The notes: generated by a model not told the origin, from the letters alone. Positions 8,626 to 17,528 are shown, counted from the first letter of the stretch. The stretch is DNA of 64,000 bases from CBDCUW01 sp965222745 (GCA_965222745.1 CBDCUW010000003.1:2480001-2544000), one strand, 5' to 3'. Made by a program: numbers and translations.

Positions 8626-8751
8626 CTACGCCTGTAAACTTCCTGCGCGGCCGTTTTCGACAACGAAGCTTGCCCGTGTGAGGCAATCGGAATCCGGCTC
8701 TGTCACGACTGGCACCACGCGGAAGTCGGTTCTCCACTGTTCGGGCGTCAC
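8626..8751 (-). pseudogene. Remnant of an alkaline phosphatase D (PhoD) C-terminus
   Basis: In the minus-strand frame that overlaps the stop of the PQQ-propeller gene, 41 codons read VTPEQWRTDFRVVPVV and then LTRASFVVENG before a TAG at 8626. From memory this matches the end of PhoD-type phosphatases, where a W..D[FY]RVV..V..PG...TRASFVVE.G pattern closes the protein. Nothing of the catalytic domain remains. The fragment begins exactly where the PQQ gene breaks off, so a deletion probably joined the two genes. A homology search of this stretch would decide the identity. Confidence 0.5.
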
Positions 8752-9515
8752 TTCGCGTCGAGTGCTGTGATCGCGCCGCGAAAGTCATCAGGTTTCGGAC
8801 CGCGGCGCGTGTTCGCTCGCGTCGAAACGAAAACGCGACCAGCGGCCACCGTCGGACCAATGGCGTACTCTCCGACATCCGGTCCAAGTTCCTTTCGCCA
8901 GACTTCTTTTCCTGTAGCAACGTCAAACGTGACGACGGCCGGTACAGAGCCGCCTTCGCTGCAGTAGATCACCCCGTTCGCAATCGGCAGCCCACCACGG
9001 TTGACATCGCGGCCCTCTGCGCTGAGCGGCTTTTGCCACCGAACTGCGCCGGTGTCTGCATCGAGCACGGTTACACCGGACGAATCTCGTCGCCGCCACA
9101 GAACCAAGTGACCATTGTGATAAGCAGGGACAGGCGCGTGGCCGAGGTATCCAATTTTCCCAATCGACGAGTCGAAGTACTCCCAGCAAAACTCGCCGGT
9201 ATCGGCACTTAGCGCCACAATCGAATGACTGTTGGCGACCGATGCAAAGACCTTGCCGCCGGCGACGATAACTCCGGCTCCCGCATCGCCTGATGCATCT
9301 CCGTCGAGGCGATATGACCAGACAAGTTTCAGCGGCGGCTTGACCGAGTCATCTGTTGATAGTCCGGTGAAACCGGCATTTCCTTTGAGCTGAGGCCATT
9401 CCCGCTGTCGCTGTTCTGGTGAACTGCCGTGAAGCTTCCGGTCTTGTCCAAGGCAGAGACCTGCGATGGAAGAAAACAAGACAACCATTGCGGTTAGAGT
9501 GACAAGAATTCTCAT
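8748..9515 (-). pseudogene. PQQ-like beta-propeller protein, truncated
   Basis: A 255-residue frame starting at the ATG at 9515, with an AGGA about 12 bases upstream and a signal peptide (RILVTLTAMVVLFSSIAGLCLG). It contains outer-membrane-assembly/PQQ-like propeller blades: WPQLKGNAGFTG, LVWSYRLDG, ALSADTGEFCWEY, VLDADTGAVRWQKPL, FDVATGKEVWRKELG and AITALDAK. These blades build WD-like propellers in secreted planctomycete proteins. The frame stops abruptly after the sixth blade motif, at the point where PhoD-like sequence begins, while complete family members are usually near 400 residues or longer. It may still be expressed, but the propeller would be open. Confidence 0.65.
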
Positions 9516-9536
9516 TGAACGTTTTTCCTGTCGTAG

Positions 9537-9590
9537 CTTGACTCTCCGAGTCGAGAGTTTTCTTTCGCGTGCTCGACTCGGAGAGTCAAG
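9537..9590. repeat. Perfect 19-bp inverted repeat in the PQQ-gene leader
   Basis: Arms at 9537-9555 (CTTGACTCTCCGAGTCGAG) and 9572-9590 are exact reverse complements separated by 16 bases. The hairpin lies about 22 bp upstream of the truncated PQQ gene. It has the look of the dispersed palindromes found elsewhere in the window, but with a different stem sequence. Confidence 0.75.
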
Positions 9591-9650
9591 CAACGTCATT
9601 GCTACAGCAGATGACTCGGATATTCTAGCTGTAGTCAGATACTCATTCCA

Positions 9651-9890
9651 TTAGCGAGTTGCAGCCGAAAGTTTACCAGTCGTAGGGCTGGTGAACACGA
9701 CATCGACCGCGATCGCGAATGGGTTTGGCTCGGCCAATCCCTTAGAGTCCGGACCGGTGAGCCGATGTTCGATGCGTTGCCATTGATGGAACGGCTCAGC
9801 GGAAGCTGGCTGGTTCGCTGCAAGGATTGCAAGGGCGATGATGATGGAGAACTTGTCCGAGCCGTTGGAATGGAACCTAATGCCGTCCAA
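9651..9890 (-). pseudogene. N-terminal remnant of a DUF5060 protein
   Basis: A 79-codon frame with a signal peptide (FSIIIALAILAANQPASA) followed by FHQWQRIEHRLTGPDSKGLA and NPFAIAVDVVFTSPTTGK. This is the opening of DUF5060 domains, which sit in front of DUF4038-type glycoside-hydrolase domains in planctomycete and other polysaccharide-degrading proteins. The frame ends after this opening with no downstream continuation. It is a decayed gene or the residue of a deletion. Confidence 0.55.
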
Positions 9891-9939
9891 GAATCAACTG
9901 TCGTAGGACCGTTGTTCATCCACCGAACCTTGCGTGCTA

Positions 9940-11220
9940 TCAAGTGAACTTTGTCTTTCCGGGAACGGCAACTTCGGCGAGTGGCGGCTCAGCATCCCAT
10001 GTGTAGGCGCTTGGCGACAGAGCTTCCTTGGAGTTCATCGCCTGTTCCCACGAGATCGTCTTGCCGGTGTAGGCTGACATGCGGGCGATGATGGCCATCA
10101 TCGTGCTTTTGGCCATGTAGTCGCCGTTGTTGATTGTGCGGGCGGAACGAAGCGCAGCGTACATCGCGTTGTGTTCGAGCTGATGCATGTCGGTGCGTTT
10201 ACCGTCCCACTTCCACGGGTTGTCACCGACGATGTTGTACTTCATCAGGTTGCAGTGGCCCTTCGTGCCGAGAGCCAGACAGTGCGAGAGATAGCTGCAA
10301 CCCTGCTGATGCCGCGTACCGGCGTAAGCACGAATGCCACTGTCGTATTCGTAGACCGCGTTGAAGTGATCGAAGATGTGGCCGTACTGCTCGCCTTTTC
10401 GCGTTTCACGGCCGCCGACGCAATAGCACTTCGTCGGCCATTCGTCTTGCAGCGTCCACGCGATTTGGTCGAGCTGATGCACGAACTGTTCAGTGATGAA
10501 GTCGCCGGACAGCCATGTGTAGTAGTACCAGTTGCGCATGTGGTGTTCCATGTCCGTTTGGCCTTTCTGCCGTGGCCGCACCCACACGCCGCTGCCATAA
10601 CGAGTCGCTTCAAGCGAAACGATGTCGCCGATCCCACCGTCGTGAATTCGCTTCATGACTTCCAGCAGTCCGGTTTCGTATCGCCAGCAAAGGCCGGAGA
10701 CGATCGAAAGGTCCTTTTCTTTCGCAAGCCGTGTTGATTCATGCACGCTGCGCACGCCGGGAGCATCGACGGCAACCGGCTTTTCCGCGAAGACGTGCTT
10801 TCCAGCATCGACGCAGGCCCGCAAATGCTGCGGTCGGAAATGAGGCGGTGTGCAGAGCAGGACGACGTCGGATACTTCGATGACGTTCTTGTAAGCATCA
10901 AAGCCAATGTGGCCTTGACCCTTTTCCACAGTCACTCGATCCGCGACCGGCGAATTCCTCAATGAGCGGTAGCTGAGTTCACGCCGATCTTCAAAAGCGT
11001 CTGCCATCGCAACCAGACGAGTGTTCTCATCGGCCGTCAAAGCCTGAATCGCTGCCTTCGTTCCGCGTCCGCCGCAGCCGACAAGGCCAACCTTGATCAC
11101 ATCACTGCCGCCCACATGCGCAGCACGCGCAATGGCTCCGGTTGCGAGCAGCGCACCCGCACCAGCAACGGTTGAATCAGAAACGAATTTTCGGCGAGTT
11201 TGTTCTTTCGAGTTGTTCAT
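9940..11220 (-). CDS. Tat-exported Gfo/Idh/MocA-family oxidoreductase
   Basis: A 426-residue protein. The N-terminus has a Tat-like signal (TRRKFVSDSTVAGAGALLATG). The Rossmann domain follows with VGLVGCGGRGTKA and, further on, DVVLLCTPPHFRPQHLRACV and HVFAEKPVAVD, the conserved EKP motif carrying the active-site lysine. The C-terminal half has the family's alpha/beta substrate domain, with HHMRNWYYYTWLSGDFI and HQLDQIAW. Members oxidise or epimerise sugars and inositols using NAD(P). A small damaged gene overlaps its start codon upstream, and a DUF5060 remnant lies downstream, so it may have been part of a sugar-use cluster. Confidence 0.85.
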   Translation of the reverse strand: MNNSKEQTRRKFVSDSTVAGAGALLATGAIARAAHVGGSDVIKVGLVGCGGRGTKAAIQALTADENTRLVAMADAFEDRRELSYRSLRNSPVADRVTVEKGQGHIGFDAYKNVIEVSDVVLLCTPPHFRPQHLRACVDAGKHVFAEKPVAVDAPGVRSVHESTRLAKEKDLSIVSGLCWRYETGLLEVMKRIHDGGIGDIVSLEATRYGSGVWVRPRQKGQTDMEHHMRNWYYYTWLSGDFITEQFVHQLDQIAWTLQDEWPTKCYCVGGRETRKGEQYGHIFDHFNAVYEYDSGIRAYAGTRHQQGCSYLSHCLALGTKGHCNLMKYNIVGDNPWKWDGKRTDMHQLEHNAMYAALRSARTINNGDYMAKSTMMAIIARMSAYTGKTISWEQAMNSKEALSPSAYTWDAEPPLAEVAVPGKTKFT

Positions 11221-11385
11221 GGCATGTTCCCTTTCGCGATGATTTCACGGTAAGCATTGCCGGCTTCGTCCCAATTCTTTGCCTTCAACAATTCAGCCGC
11301 GGCCTGATGTTCTTTGGAGAATCTCGACGGCGTGAGCAACGGAGACCATCAGAATGCACGTTGCAAAGAGCGAGACTGTCTTCAT
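11217..11385 (-). pseudogene. Frameshifted small secreted gene with a TPR-like segment
   Basis: An ATG at 11385 starts a good signal peptide (MKTVSLFATCILMVSVAHA), but that frame stops at 11293. A shift of frame near 11315 restores a helical repeat-like segment, EHQAAAELLKAKNWDEAGNA, which runs into a stop overlapping the oxidoreductase start codon. The two halves look like one gene with a frameshift. The product would be an exported TPR-type fragment. The function is unknown. Confidence 0.4.
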
Positions 11386-11902
11386 TGTTCGGCTCGATTT
11401 GAGGTCGGGTGTTTGGAGGGGATGCGTGCTACTGAACGACCGCCTCCGAGACTTTGCCTCGATCGCGGTCCGGCACCAACTCACGCACGCAGTCCGGCCG
11501 AGGCAGACTGCCGAAAGTGCCGATTCGCCGATCAATGCAAATGCAGATACGCCGCCCTCAAGCGAATCGCCAGCGTGTCTTTGAACTCCATGATCATCCA
11601 ATCCGGGCGTTCGCCCATCTCCAAATGCAATAAAGTAGCCACGCCCATCATATAGGGCGCATGCCTATTGTGTCGAATCGGCGTGCTTCTTCCATCGTCA
11701 TTTTTTATGCCTACATCAGCGATCGCCCGAATTCTTGTTAGCGAGCGCTGTTTTATCGACCGAGCGGTAGCTCGCGAAATGCGGCAATGCCGCCCTACGT
11801 GCTTTACTTCGTGCCCCCAAGGAGTTCTCACCGACAAGCATTCGTTCTCCATTGACCGCCGTAAGGGTGAATCCAACCACTCGGTGAGCGAAGACCGAGG
11901 CA
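11386..11902. other. Gene-poor decayed region
   Basis: About 520 bp without an intact gene. The minus strand has short stretches of protein-like composition, for example LHLEMGERPDWMIMEFKDTL near 11,590-11,650 and VVGFTLTAVNGERMLVGENS near 11,830-11,890, but they are in different frames and I cannot assign them. A GC-rich palindrome (GGCAATGCCGCC) lies near 11,785. Together with the flanking remnants this appears to be degraded coding DNA. Confidence 0.4.
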
Positions 11903-12031
11903 TTAAGACCTGAGTTGGTCGATCGCTGGTGTGGCAATGCCTGACCGGCGAGCAAGTTCTCGAAACTCGTCTGCAATTGTTCTCATTTCGTTCCGCGCAG
12001 CCATCGCGTGACCGATCTTGATGCTGGGCCG
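11903..12031 (-). pseudogene. Possible ketopantoate-reductase-like C-terminal remnant
   Basis: Forty-two codons bounded by stops read RPSIKIGHAMAARNEMRTIA and continue with DEFRELARRSGIATPAIDQL. The amphipathic pattern and the final G.[AP]TPA.D.L resemble the end of 2-dehydropantoate 2-reductase family proteins. No nucleotide-binding domain remains. The identification rests on resemblance only. Confidence 0.3.
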
Positions 12032-12087
12032 TCATCCTGCGGTTCCGGAAATGGCCGCGAATATTGAAGGAGGCAACGAGACTGTCA

Positions 12088-12407
12088 ACTGCCACAAAAA
12101 ACACAAGAGGGCACGAAAATGAAGTGGGAGGATATCAACCAGCTGTATGACATCGTGAGAGAAACGAGCTTTGATTTTGCAGATTTGTTTGTGGAGAACC
12201 ACCTGATTGTCGAGCTCAAAGCATGTAAGTCGGTGACTGACGAGCACGTTGCGCAACGACTTGGTTACCTAACTTCGTCACGAGTCGAAACCGGACTCCT
12301 CATCAACTTTGGCGCGGCGAAGCTCTATGTCAAAAAGTACTTGATGACGGTCAACGAGCGCAGACAACATTGATTTTTTTTGTGCTTTTTGCGGTTTTTG
12401 TGGCAGT
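12088..12407. repeat. Inverted repeats bracketing the GxxExxY gene
   Basis: ACTGCCACAAAAAACACAA at 12088-12106 and its near-complement at 12394-12407 (13 of 14 bases, as ACTGCCACAAAAAC on the minus strand) bracket the small gene at 12119-12373 almost exactly. An extra T-rich stretch with GTGCTTTTTGC precedes the right copy. The arrangement suggests that the gene and its flanks moved or were inserted as one unit. Confidence 0.6.
12119..12373 (+). CDS. GxxExxY-family protein with an internal deletion
   Basis: An 84-residue product. The start MKWEDINQLYDIVRE and the second half LFVENHLIVELKACKSV and GYLTSSRVETGLLINFGAA match the GxxExxY family (a PD-(D/E)XK nuclease-like fold, usually about 120-130 residues). 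The central stretch with the naming motif G-x-G-x-x-E-x-x-Y and the helix after it is missing; the sequence jumps from RETSFDF to ADLFVEN. The conserved IVELKA strand, which would hold part of the nuclease site, is intact. The frame is maintained across the deletion, so a shortened protein may be made. The family's role is not known. Confidence 0.65.
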   Translation: MKWEDINQLYDIVRETSFDFADLFVENHLIVELKACKSVTDEHVAQRLGYLTSSRVETGLLINFGAAKLYVKKYLMTVNERRQH

Positions 12408-12459
12408 CACCTCGCGCGGTTGTCTCATTGGCTACAGGACACTGCCTGGTGATCACGAG

Positions 12460-14124
12460 CTATTCCGCCAATGGAGGCGACTGGTTGCCCGATTTTTGGC
12501 GTCGGTTTTGTTCTTCGGACCAGGCTGTCCATTTTTTTGACAACGTTTCGACGCGACCGGGATACTTTGTTGCTAGGTCGCGCAGTTCGTTGGGGTCGGA
12601 ATCGAGGTTGTACAGTTCCCACTGCCCCTTTTTGACCTTCACCAGTTTCCACCCGCCATCGCGAATCGCTTGCCCATTGCTGTGGTAAAAGAAGAGTTGT
12701 TGGTGACCTGTGGTTGGATTGCCGTTGATTGCCGGGATGAGTGAATCGCCGTCCATCGGGATGAAATCGCCGCCATCGGGCCAGGCCGTCTTCGACGCTT
12801 CCAGGACGGTCGGCATCACGTCGATCAGATGAGAAACCTGCCGAACCACCGTACCGGGCCGGGCCACTCGCGCTGGCCAATGGACGATCATCGGTGTGTG
12901 AATTCCCCCTTCGTGGTCGAACTTTTTGAACAGTCGATAGGGCGTGTTGGACGCACCCGCCCAACCATATCCATAACTCTGGTAAGTGTTTTCGGGGCCG
13001 GGCATCACCGCCGGCACATTGCCAGGAATCATCGGCCGGCCATCGCGCGTCTTGTCTGGCAGGTAAGGTCCTTTTCGATCGACCGTGTACTCAACATGGC
13101 AACCGCCGTTGTCGATCGTGTAGATGAAAAGTGTGTTCTCCAAGCTTCGATGTTGCTTCAGCGCTTGAACGATCTGGCCGATCCCGCGATCCATCGAAGT
13201 GATCTGCGCCGCATAGACCTCCATTCGCCGCTGCTGCCACTGCTGATGCGGTTCGTCCTCCCAGGCAGGCACATCAGGATGACGAGGCGACAAGGGAATC
13301 CCGTCGGGCACCACCCCCAGTTCCTTCATCCGCACGAGACGTTGTCTGCGAAGCTCGTCCCAACCCATCGCGTACTTGCCGTGGTAAGCAGCAACGTCCT
13401 CGGGCAAAGCATGAAGGGGCCAATGCGCCGCGGTGTAGGCGACGTACAAAAAGAGAGGACGGTCGGTATCGGATGAGCGGATGTAGTTGACCGCCTCGTC
13501 CGAAATCGCGTGGGTCAAATAGTAATCCGGATCGGCGTATTCCGATTCCACATTCCGGCGATCGCGACAGAGACCATGCGGTGCAAAAAAACTTGCCGCC
13601 CCGCCAAGAATCCCGTACCACGAATCGAAGCCGCGATCGTTCGGATAGACGTTTTCTTTTTTACCGGCCAGGTGCCACTTGCCCGACATCAGAGTTTGAT
13701 AACCCGATGATTGCAGCACTTCGGGCAGCGCGCGGCAGCGTGGATGAATCGCCGAATCGAGCATCGACGTGCGATGATAAATGCCAGTCAACATCGCCGC
13801 TCGCGACACCCAACACATGTTCTCGCTATAGAAATTGGTGAATCGCAATCCTCCCCGGGCAAGCTGGTCCAAGTTGGGTGTTTCGATTTCACCACCGAAG
13901 CAACCGAGATCGGAGTAGCCCATGTCATCGGTCATGACGATGACCACGTCAGGCCGCCGAGTCTCGGCAATCGCGGCAGTGACGGCAAAAACCAGCGAGA
14001 CGGCAATGAATGCCAAACCGTATCGGAAGCCGCCAAGGCATTCGGCGGGCAGCCAAGACGGCCGAAATTCTTGGTGAATTCCGCTACCACTCAAGGTCGG
14101 ACCAACTTTTTCGTTAGGCACCAT
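12460..14124 (-). CDS. Sulfatase with a non-canonical CWVSR active-site motif
   Basis: A 554-residue S1-type sulfatase. A membrane/export segment lies at about residues 35-53. The metal-binding DD pair is in VIVMTDDMGYSDLG (D66, D67). The formylglycine site is normally C-x-[PA]-S-R; here it is C-W-V-S-R (residues 104-108, in ENMCWVSRAAMLTG). GKWHLAG, the HWPLHALP segment and TIDNGG are further metal or sulfate ligands. Sulfatases hydrolyse sulfate esters on algal polysaccharides. The gene begins 11 bases inside the end of the cytochrome-WD40 gene, so the two are translationally coupled in the export cluster. Confidence 0.85.
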   Translation of the reverse strand: MVPNEKVGPTLSGSGIHQEFRPSWLPAECLGGFRYGLAFIAVSLVFAVTAAIAETRRPDVVIVMTDDMGYSDLGCFGGEIETPNLDQLARGGLRFTNFYSENMCWVSRAAMLTGIYHRTSMLDSAIHPRCRALPEVLQSSGYQTLMSGKWHLAGKKENVYPNDRGFDSWYGILGGAASFFAPHGLCRDRRNVESEYADPDYYLTHAISDEAVNYIRSSDTDRPLFLYVAYTAAHWPLHALPEDVAAYHGKYAMGWDELRRQRLVRMKELGVVPDGIPLSPRHPDVPAWEDEPHQQWQQRRMEVYAAQITSMDRGIGQIVQALKQHRSLENTLFIYTIDNGGCHVEYTVDRKGPYLPDKTRDGRPMIPGNVPAVMPGPENTYQSYGYGWAGASNTPYRLFKKFDHEGGIHTPMIVHWPARVARPGTVVRQVSHLIDVMPTVLEASKTAWPDGGDFIPMDGDSLIPAINGNPTTGHQQLFFYHSNGQAIRDGGWKLVKVKKGQWELYNLDSDPNELRDLATKYPGRVETLSKKWTAWSEEQNRRQKSGNQSPPLAE

Positions 14125-17100
14125 AGACCGACTTGAAGAACTCCGCCTTTTCCTTCTTCGACTCGGCTTCGGCTTCGGCAGTTTCCGCGGCGGCTTCCAA
14201 TTCTTTCAGTTTCGCCTGAGTCGCCTCGAACGTTTGCTTTTCGGCGTTTTGCGCCTTCTGCATCTGGGCCACCTGGGCCTGCAGCTTGGCCAACGACTCG
14301 GTCAATTGTTTCAGCTGCTGGTCTCTAGCGGTCATTGATGCGGTGATCTTGGAGACCTTGTCGGCCTCCGGTTGAACCGCTTTTCGTTTCGCCTCGGCGT
14401 CGGTTTGGGCTGCCGCGTGCTGCTGGTCCAGTTGGGCGGCGTAGGCTTGGAAGGCAACCAGTTCGGTCTTGATGCTTTCCAGCTGCCCTTTGGCGCGATC
14501 AACATTCGCTCGGGCGGCGTCCGCGGCGATCTTTGCCTCGGCTACCGTTTTGCCTGCCGCATCGACTTTCCCTTTCGCCGCGGCAATTTGCTTTTCGATG
14601 TTCGGAATCGCGGCGGTGTACTGCTTGATCTGCGCTGCGACCCTGGCGATGACGGCAGGTTGAGCTTTCAACTTGCCGGCCAGTTCGGTCACCTTGGCCG
14701 AAATCGTCTGCTGTTCGGACTTGGCGGCAGCGAGCATCGGATTGGCCTGATCGATCGCTGCCTTCAACTGCGTGACCTTGGCAGTAGCAGCGGCGCGTGC
14801 ATCCTCTTCTCTGCCGACCACATCAACGAGCCGATTTTCGTTGGCCATCAGATCCGATTCCTGGGTGACCAGCACTGCGATCTTGTCGACCGCTTCTTGC
14901 TTGAGTTTCGTCAGCGTCGCCAACTCCGCCGCAATCTGGTTCTTCTGGACGCCCAAAGCCGACTTTTCCTTGGTGGCAGCGTCGCGTTGGGCGGCAAATT
15001 CGGCCAATTGCTTTTGCGTAGAATCGCGCTGCGCGGCCAGGTTCGATTTTTGCTTGTTGATCGCGGCGATCTGGGCGGTCAAATCGGCGACTTTCTTATC
15101 GTCACCCATCTGCTGCGTTTTCAGATCCGCTGTCTGCTTGTCGACCGCAGCCTTCACACCTTGAGCAGAAGTCAGCTCGCCCTGCAGCTTGGTCAGGTTT
15201 TCTCCCAGTGCCTTCTTTTGCGAGTCCTCTTTTGCTTCGGCGATCTGTTTCTTCACTCCTGCGATCTGCGCATTTTTCGCGTCAATCGCTTTCTGGGCCT
15301 CGGCAACCTTTGGCACCAGGGCCGCGATGGCATCGGCAGTCTTCTTTTGACTGGCCTTGGCCGACGTCAACTGCTCAGTCAACGGTTTTGCTTTTTCGCT
15401 GGCGGCTGTGATTTGTCCGTTGATTTCGGCGACCTTTTGTTCCGCCGTCTTTCGGCCAGCCTCCGCTTTGACTTCCGCGGCTGCCGCAGCTTGTTCTTTC
15501 GCGTTGACTTCCAATTCACGCATGGTGATCGCGCTCAATTTCGAAGTCGCCTCTGCTTTCAGACGGTTGCTTTCGGTCCGGTTCTTCGTCAACGAGGCAA
15601 TGACCATCTGCTGCTCTTTTGACGCGGCATCACGACGCGCGGTTGCGTCGGCGGCCTGCTTGGAGGCCGCTTGCATCTGCGCTGTCGAATCCTTGATCTG
15701 CTTGTCCAGCGAAACAACTCGGGCAACGACAGTTTTCAGTTTTCCATCCTCTGTCGCCTTTTGGCTCTTCAGCTGGGCAAGCAATTTGTCGGCAGCCACC
15801 TTGTCGCCGTTTGCCTTGGCCAAGGCCGCTTTGGTTTGCCCCAATTTGGCGACCAAACCATCGAAGGAAGCTTTGGCGGCTTCGGCAGCCTTTTGTTGGT
15901 TGGCCAGCGCGGTCGTTGCTATGGTGGCGGCTTTGTCGAGTTCGGCGATACGGGCGGCCAACGTCTGCTGCTGCTGCTGCAAACCAGGCGGGTTGGCCGA
16001 CAACTCCGTTGCCTGCTTGGGATCGGCAACATTCCACATCACCGTCCGTCCGCTCCAGTCACCGCCGATGACCTTGGAACCATCATGAGTGATCACCGCT
16101 TCCAAGGCAGGTTCGGCGAAGGCGGGGAAGGTGGCGATCGCGCCTCCGTCGGCCTTCCAGAGCTTGACGGTCCGGTCTTTGCCGCAAGTGACGATTCGAC
16201 CATCTTTGGCCATCATCACGCCGGTTGCTCCGCCACCATGGGCGTTGAAGCTTTTCAATTGACGACCGGCACTCATTTCCCACATCTTGACGGTGCCATC
16301 TTCGCTGGCACTGACCAAGACATTGGAATCGGATCGCCACGCGATACCTCGCACCGCTGCTTTGTGGCCGATCAAATCGAGATAAAGCCGGCCGGTGTCG
16401 GCTTCCCAAACGTGCAACCCACCGCTGCGGTCACCCGAGGCGATCAGCACTCCGTCGGGACTGTAATCGACGCAGTAAACCCAATCGGTGTGTTTCTTCA
16501 TTTCGAACTGCATCTGCCCAGTTGAGGTATCGAAGACACGGACAATCTTCTGCGGACCGCCAAGCGCGATCCTCTTCATGTCCTCACTGATGTCGGCACC
16601 GAATACCGTGTCCAGTTCGTCGCCCACCGTCAGCAGGCGGTCACCCGTTTTGACATCGTAAATCGCGGCCGTCCCCTTGGCGGCATGAGTTCCACCGGCG
16701 ACCAGCAGATACGCTCCATCCACATTGAATCGGACCGTCTGGGGAACCCCTTCGGGATAAGGCAGAATGCCGACCAATTCGGCGCTATCGGTGTTGTACA
16801 ACGAAACCTGCTTCTGTCCGCCCACAGCGACCAGGGGCGCCCAGGGGCTGGTGGCAACAGCCGATGCAGCCGCGGCGCGGCTGGAGGCGACAATCGGGAC
16901 TCGCCACATGCTTTCGGGCATCGCGATCACGTCGGGTTTGCCGCCGACGGTGGTCGTCGCAAACGACAGCGTTGGGCCTTTTTTCTTGCGCACCTTGCTA
17001 CCGCTGTTTTCCAGCAGACCACCGTTGATCCACTGATGGATGACCGCCAACTTTTCTTTCGCGATCGGATCCTGGTTGGGCGGCATGACCGGCGTGTCGT

Positions 17101-17374
17101 CGTGAATCATCAACTGATAAAGCCGGCTGCCTTCGGCATCGCCGTCGTAGACAACTTCGCCGCTGCCGCCCCCTTCCATCAGGGCCGCGTAGCTATCGAG
17201 CGCCAAACCACCCTTGGCATCGTTGGCGTTGTGGCATTTGAAACAGTGTTCGCGAAAGATCGGCTGCACATGATCAGTGAAGTTGATCTTGGGAGCCTCT
17301 TCCTTTTTCTCCTGAGCCTGCAAAGCAGCGGTGGCAACAATCAGGCAACCGAAAGTCAGTGCGGTGCGATACAT
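14114..17374 (-). CDS. Secreted cytochrome-like (PSCyt1) - WD40 - long coiled-coil protein
   Basis: A 1,086-residue protein. The ATG at 17374 is preferred because it starts a signal peptide (TALTFGCLIVATAALQA); the frame is open for 37 codons upstream. A PSCyt1-type domain follows with a CxxCH haem motif (EHCFKCHNAN) and PVMPPNQDPI. A WD40 propeller occupies about residues 150-450 (HTDWVYCVDYSPDG, GHKAAVRGIAWRSD, SASEDGTVKMWE). The remaining 600 or so residues are alanine-, lysine- and glutamine-rich heptad sequence, a very long coiled coil. Such proteins accompany DUF1549/DUF1501 genes in planctomycetes. The coiled coil may span or tether envelope layers; this is inference. It lies between the DUF1549/1553 and sulfatase genes. 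Confidence 0.8.
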   Translation of the reverse strand: MYRTALTFGCLIVATAALQAQEKKEEAPKINFTDHVQPIFREHCFKCHNANDAKGGLALDSYAALMEGGGSGEVVYDGDAEGSRLYQLMIHDDTPVMPPNQDPIAKEKLAVIHQWINGGLLENSGSKVRKKKGPTLSFATTTVGGKPDVIAMPESMWRVPIVASSRAAAASAVATSPWAPLVAVGGQKQVSLYNTDSAELVGILPYPEGVPQTVRFNVDGAYLLVAGGTHAAKGTAAIYDVKTGDRLLTVGDELDTVFGADISEDMKRIALGGPQKIVRVFDTSTGQMQFEMKKHTDWVYCVDYSPDGVLIASGDRSGGLHVWEADTGRLYLDLIGHKAAVRGIAWRSDSNVLVSASEDGTVKMWEMSAGRQLKSFNAHGGGATGVMMAKDGRIVTCGKDRTVKLWKADGGAIATFPAFAEPALEAVITHDGSKVIGGDWSGRTVMWNVADPKQATELSANPPGLQQQQQTLAARIAELDKAATIATTALANQQKAAEAAKASFDGLVAKLGQTKAALAKANGDKVAADKLLAQLKSQKATEDGKLKTVVARVVSLDKQIKDSTAQMQAASKQAADATARRDAASKEQQMVIASLTKNRTESNRLKAEATSKLSAITMRELEVNAKEQAAAAAEVKAEAGRKTAEQKVAEINGQITAASEKAKPLTEQLTSAKASQKKTADAIAALVPKVAEAQKAIDAKNAQIAGVKKQIAEAKEDSQKKALGENLTKLQGELTSAQGVKAAVDKQTADLKTQQMGDDKKVADLTAQIAAINKQKSNLAAQRDSTQKQLAEFAAQRDAATKEKSALGVQKNQIAAELATLTKLKQEAVDKIAVLVTQESDLMANENRLVDVVGREEDARAAATAKVTQLKAAIDQANPMLAAAKSEQQTISAKVTELAGKLKAQPAVIARVAAQIKQYTAAIPNIEKQIAAAKGKVDAAGKTVAEAKIAADAARANVDRAKGQLESIKTELVAFQAYAAQLDQQHAAAQTDAEAKRKAVQPEADKVSKITASMTARDQQLKQLTESLAKLQAQVAQMQKAQNAEKQTFEATQAKLKELEAAAETAEAEAESKKEKAEFFKSVYGA

Positions 17375-17528
17375 CTGAAGCTTTTTATCAATGGGGAAAT
17401 CAACCGGCACGCCCCGAAGGTAACGGCCGGTTTGGGGAAACGCGATAACATTTCCCCCCGTGACGAATTCGGCGACTTGAAACAAGTCGTCCTACCAGCG
17501 CATTCCAAATCTCGCTGGCGCAAATCTG

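Noticed and set aside
8748..8750. TGA at the end of the PQQ-propeller as a second selenocysteine codon
   Set aside because: The sequence after it in frame soon meets another stop, and no cysteine is expected at this point in the propeller. A deletion junction explains it better.
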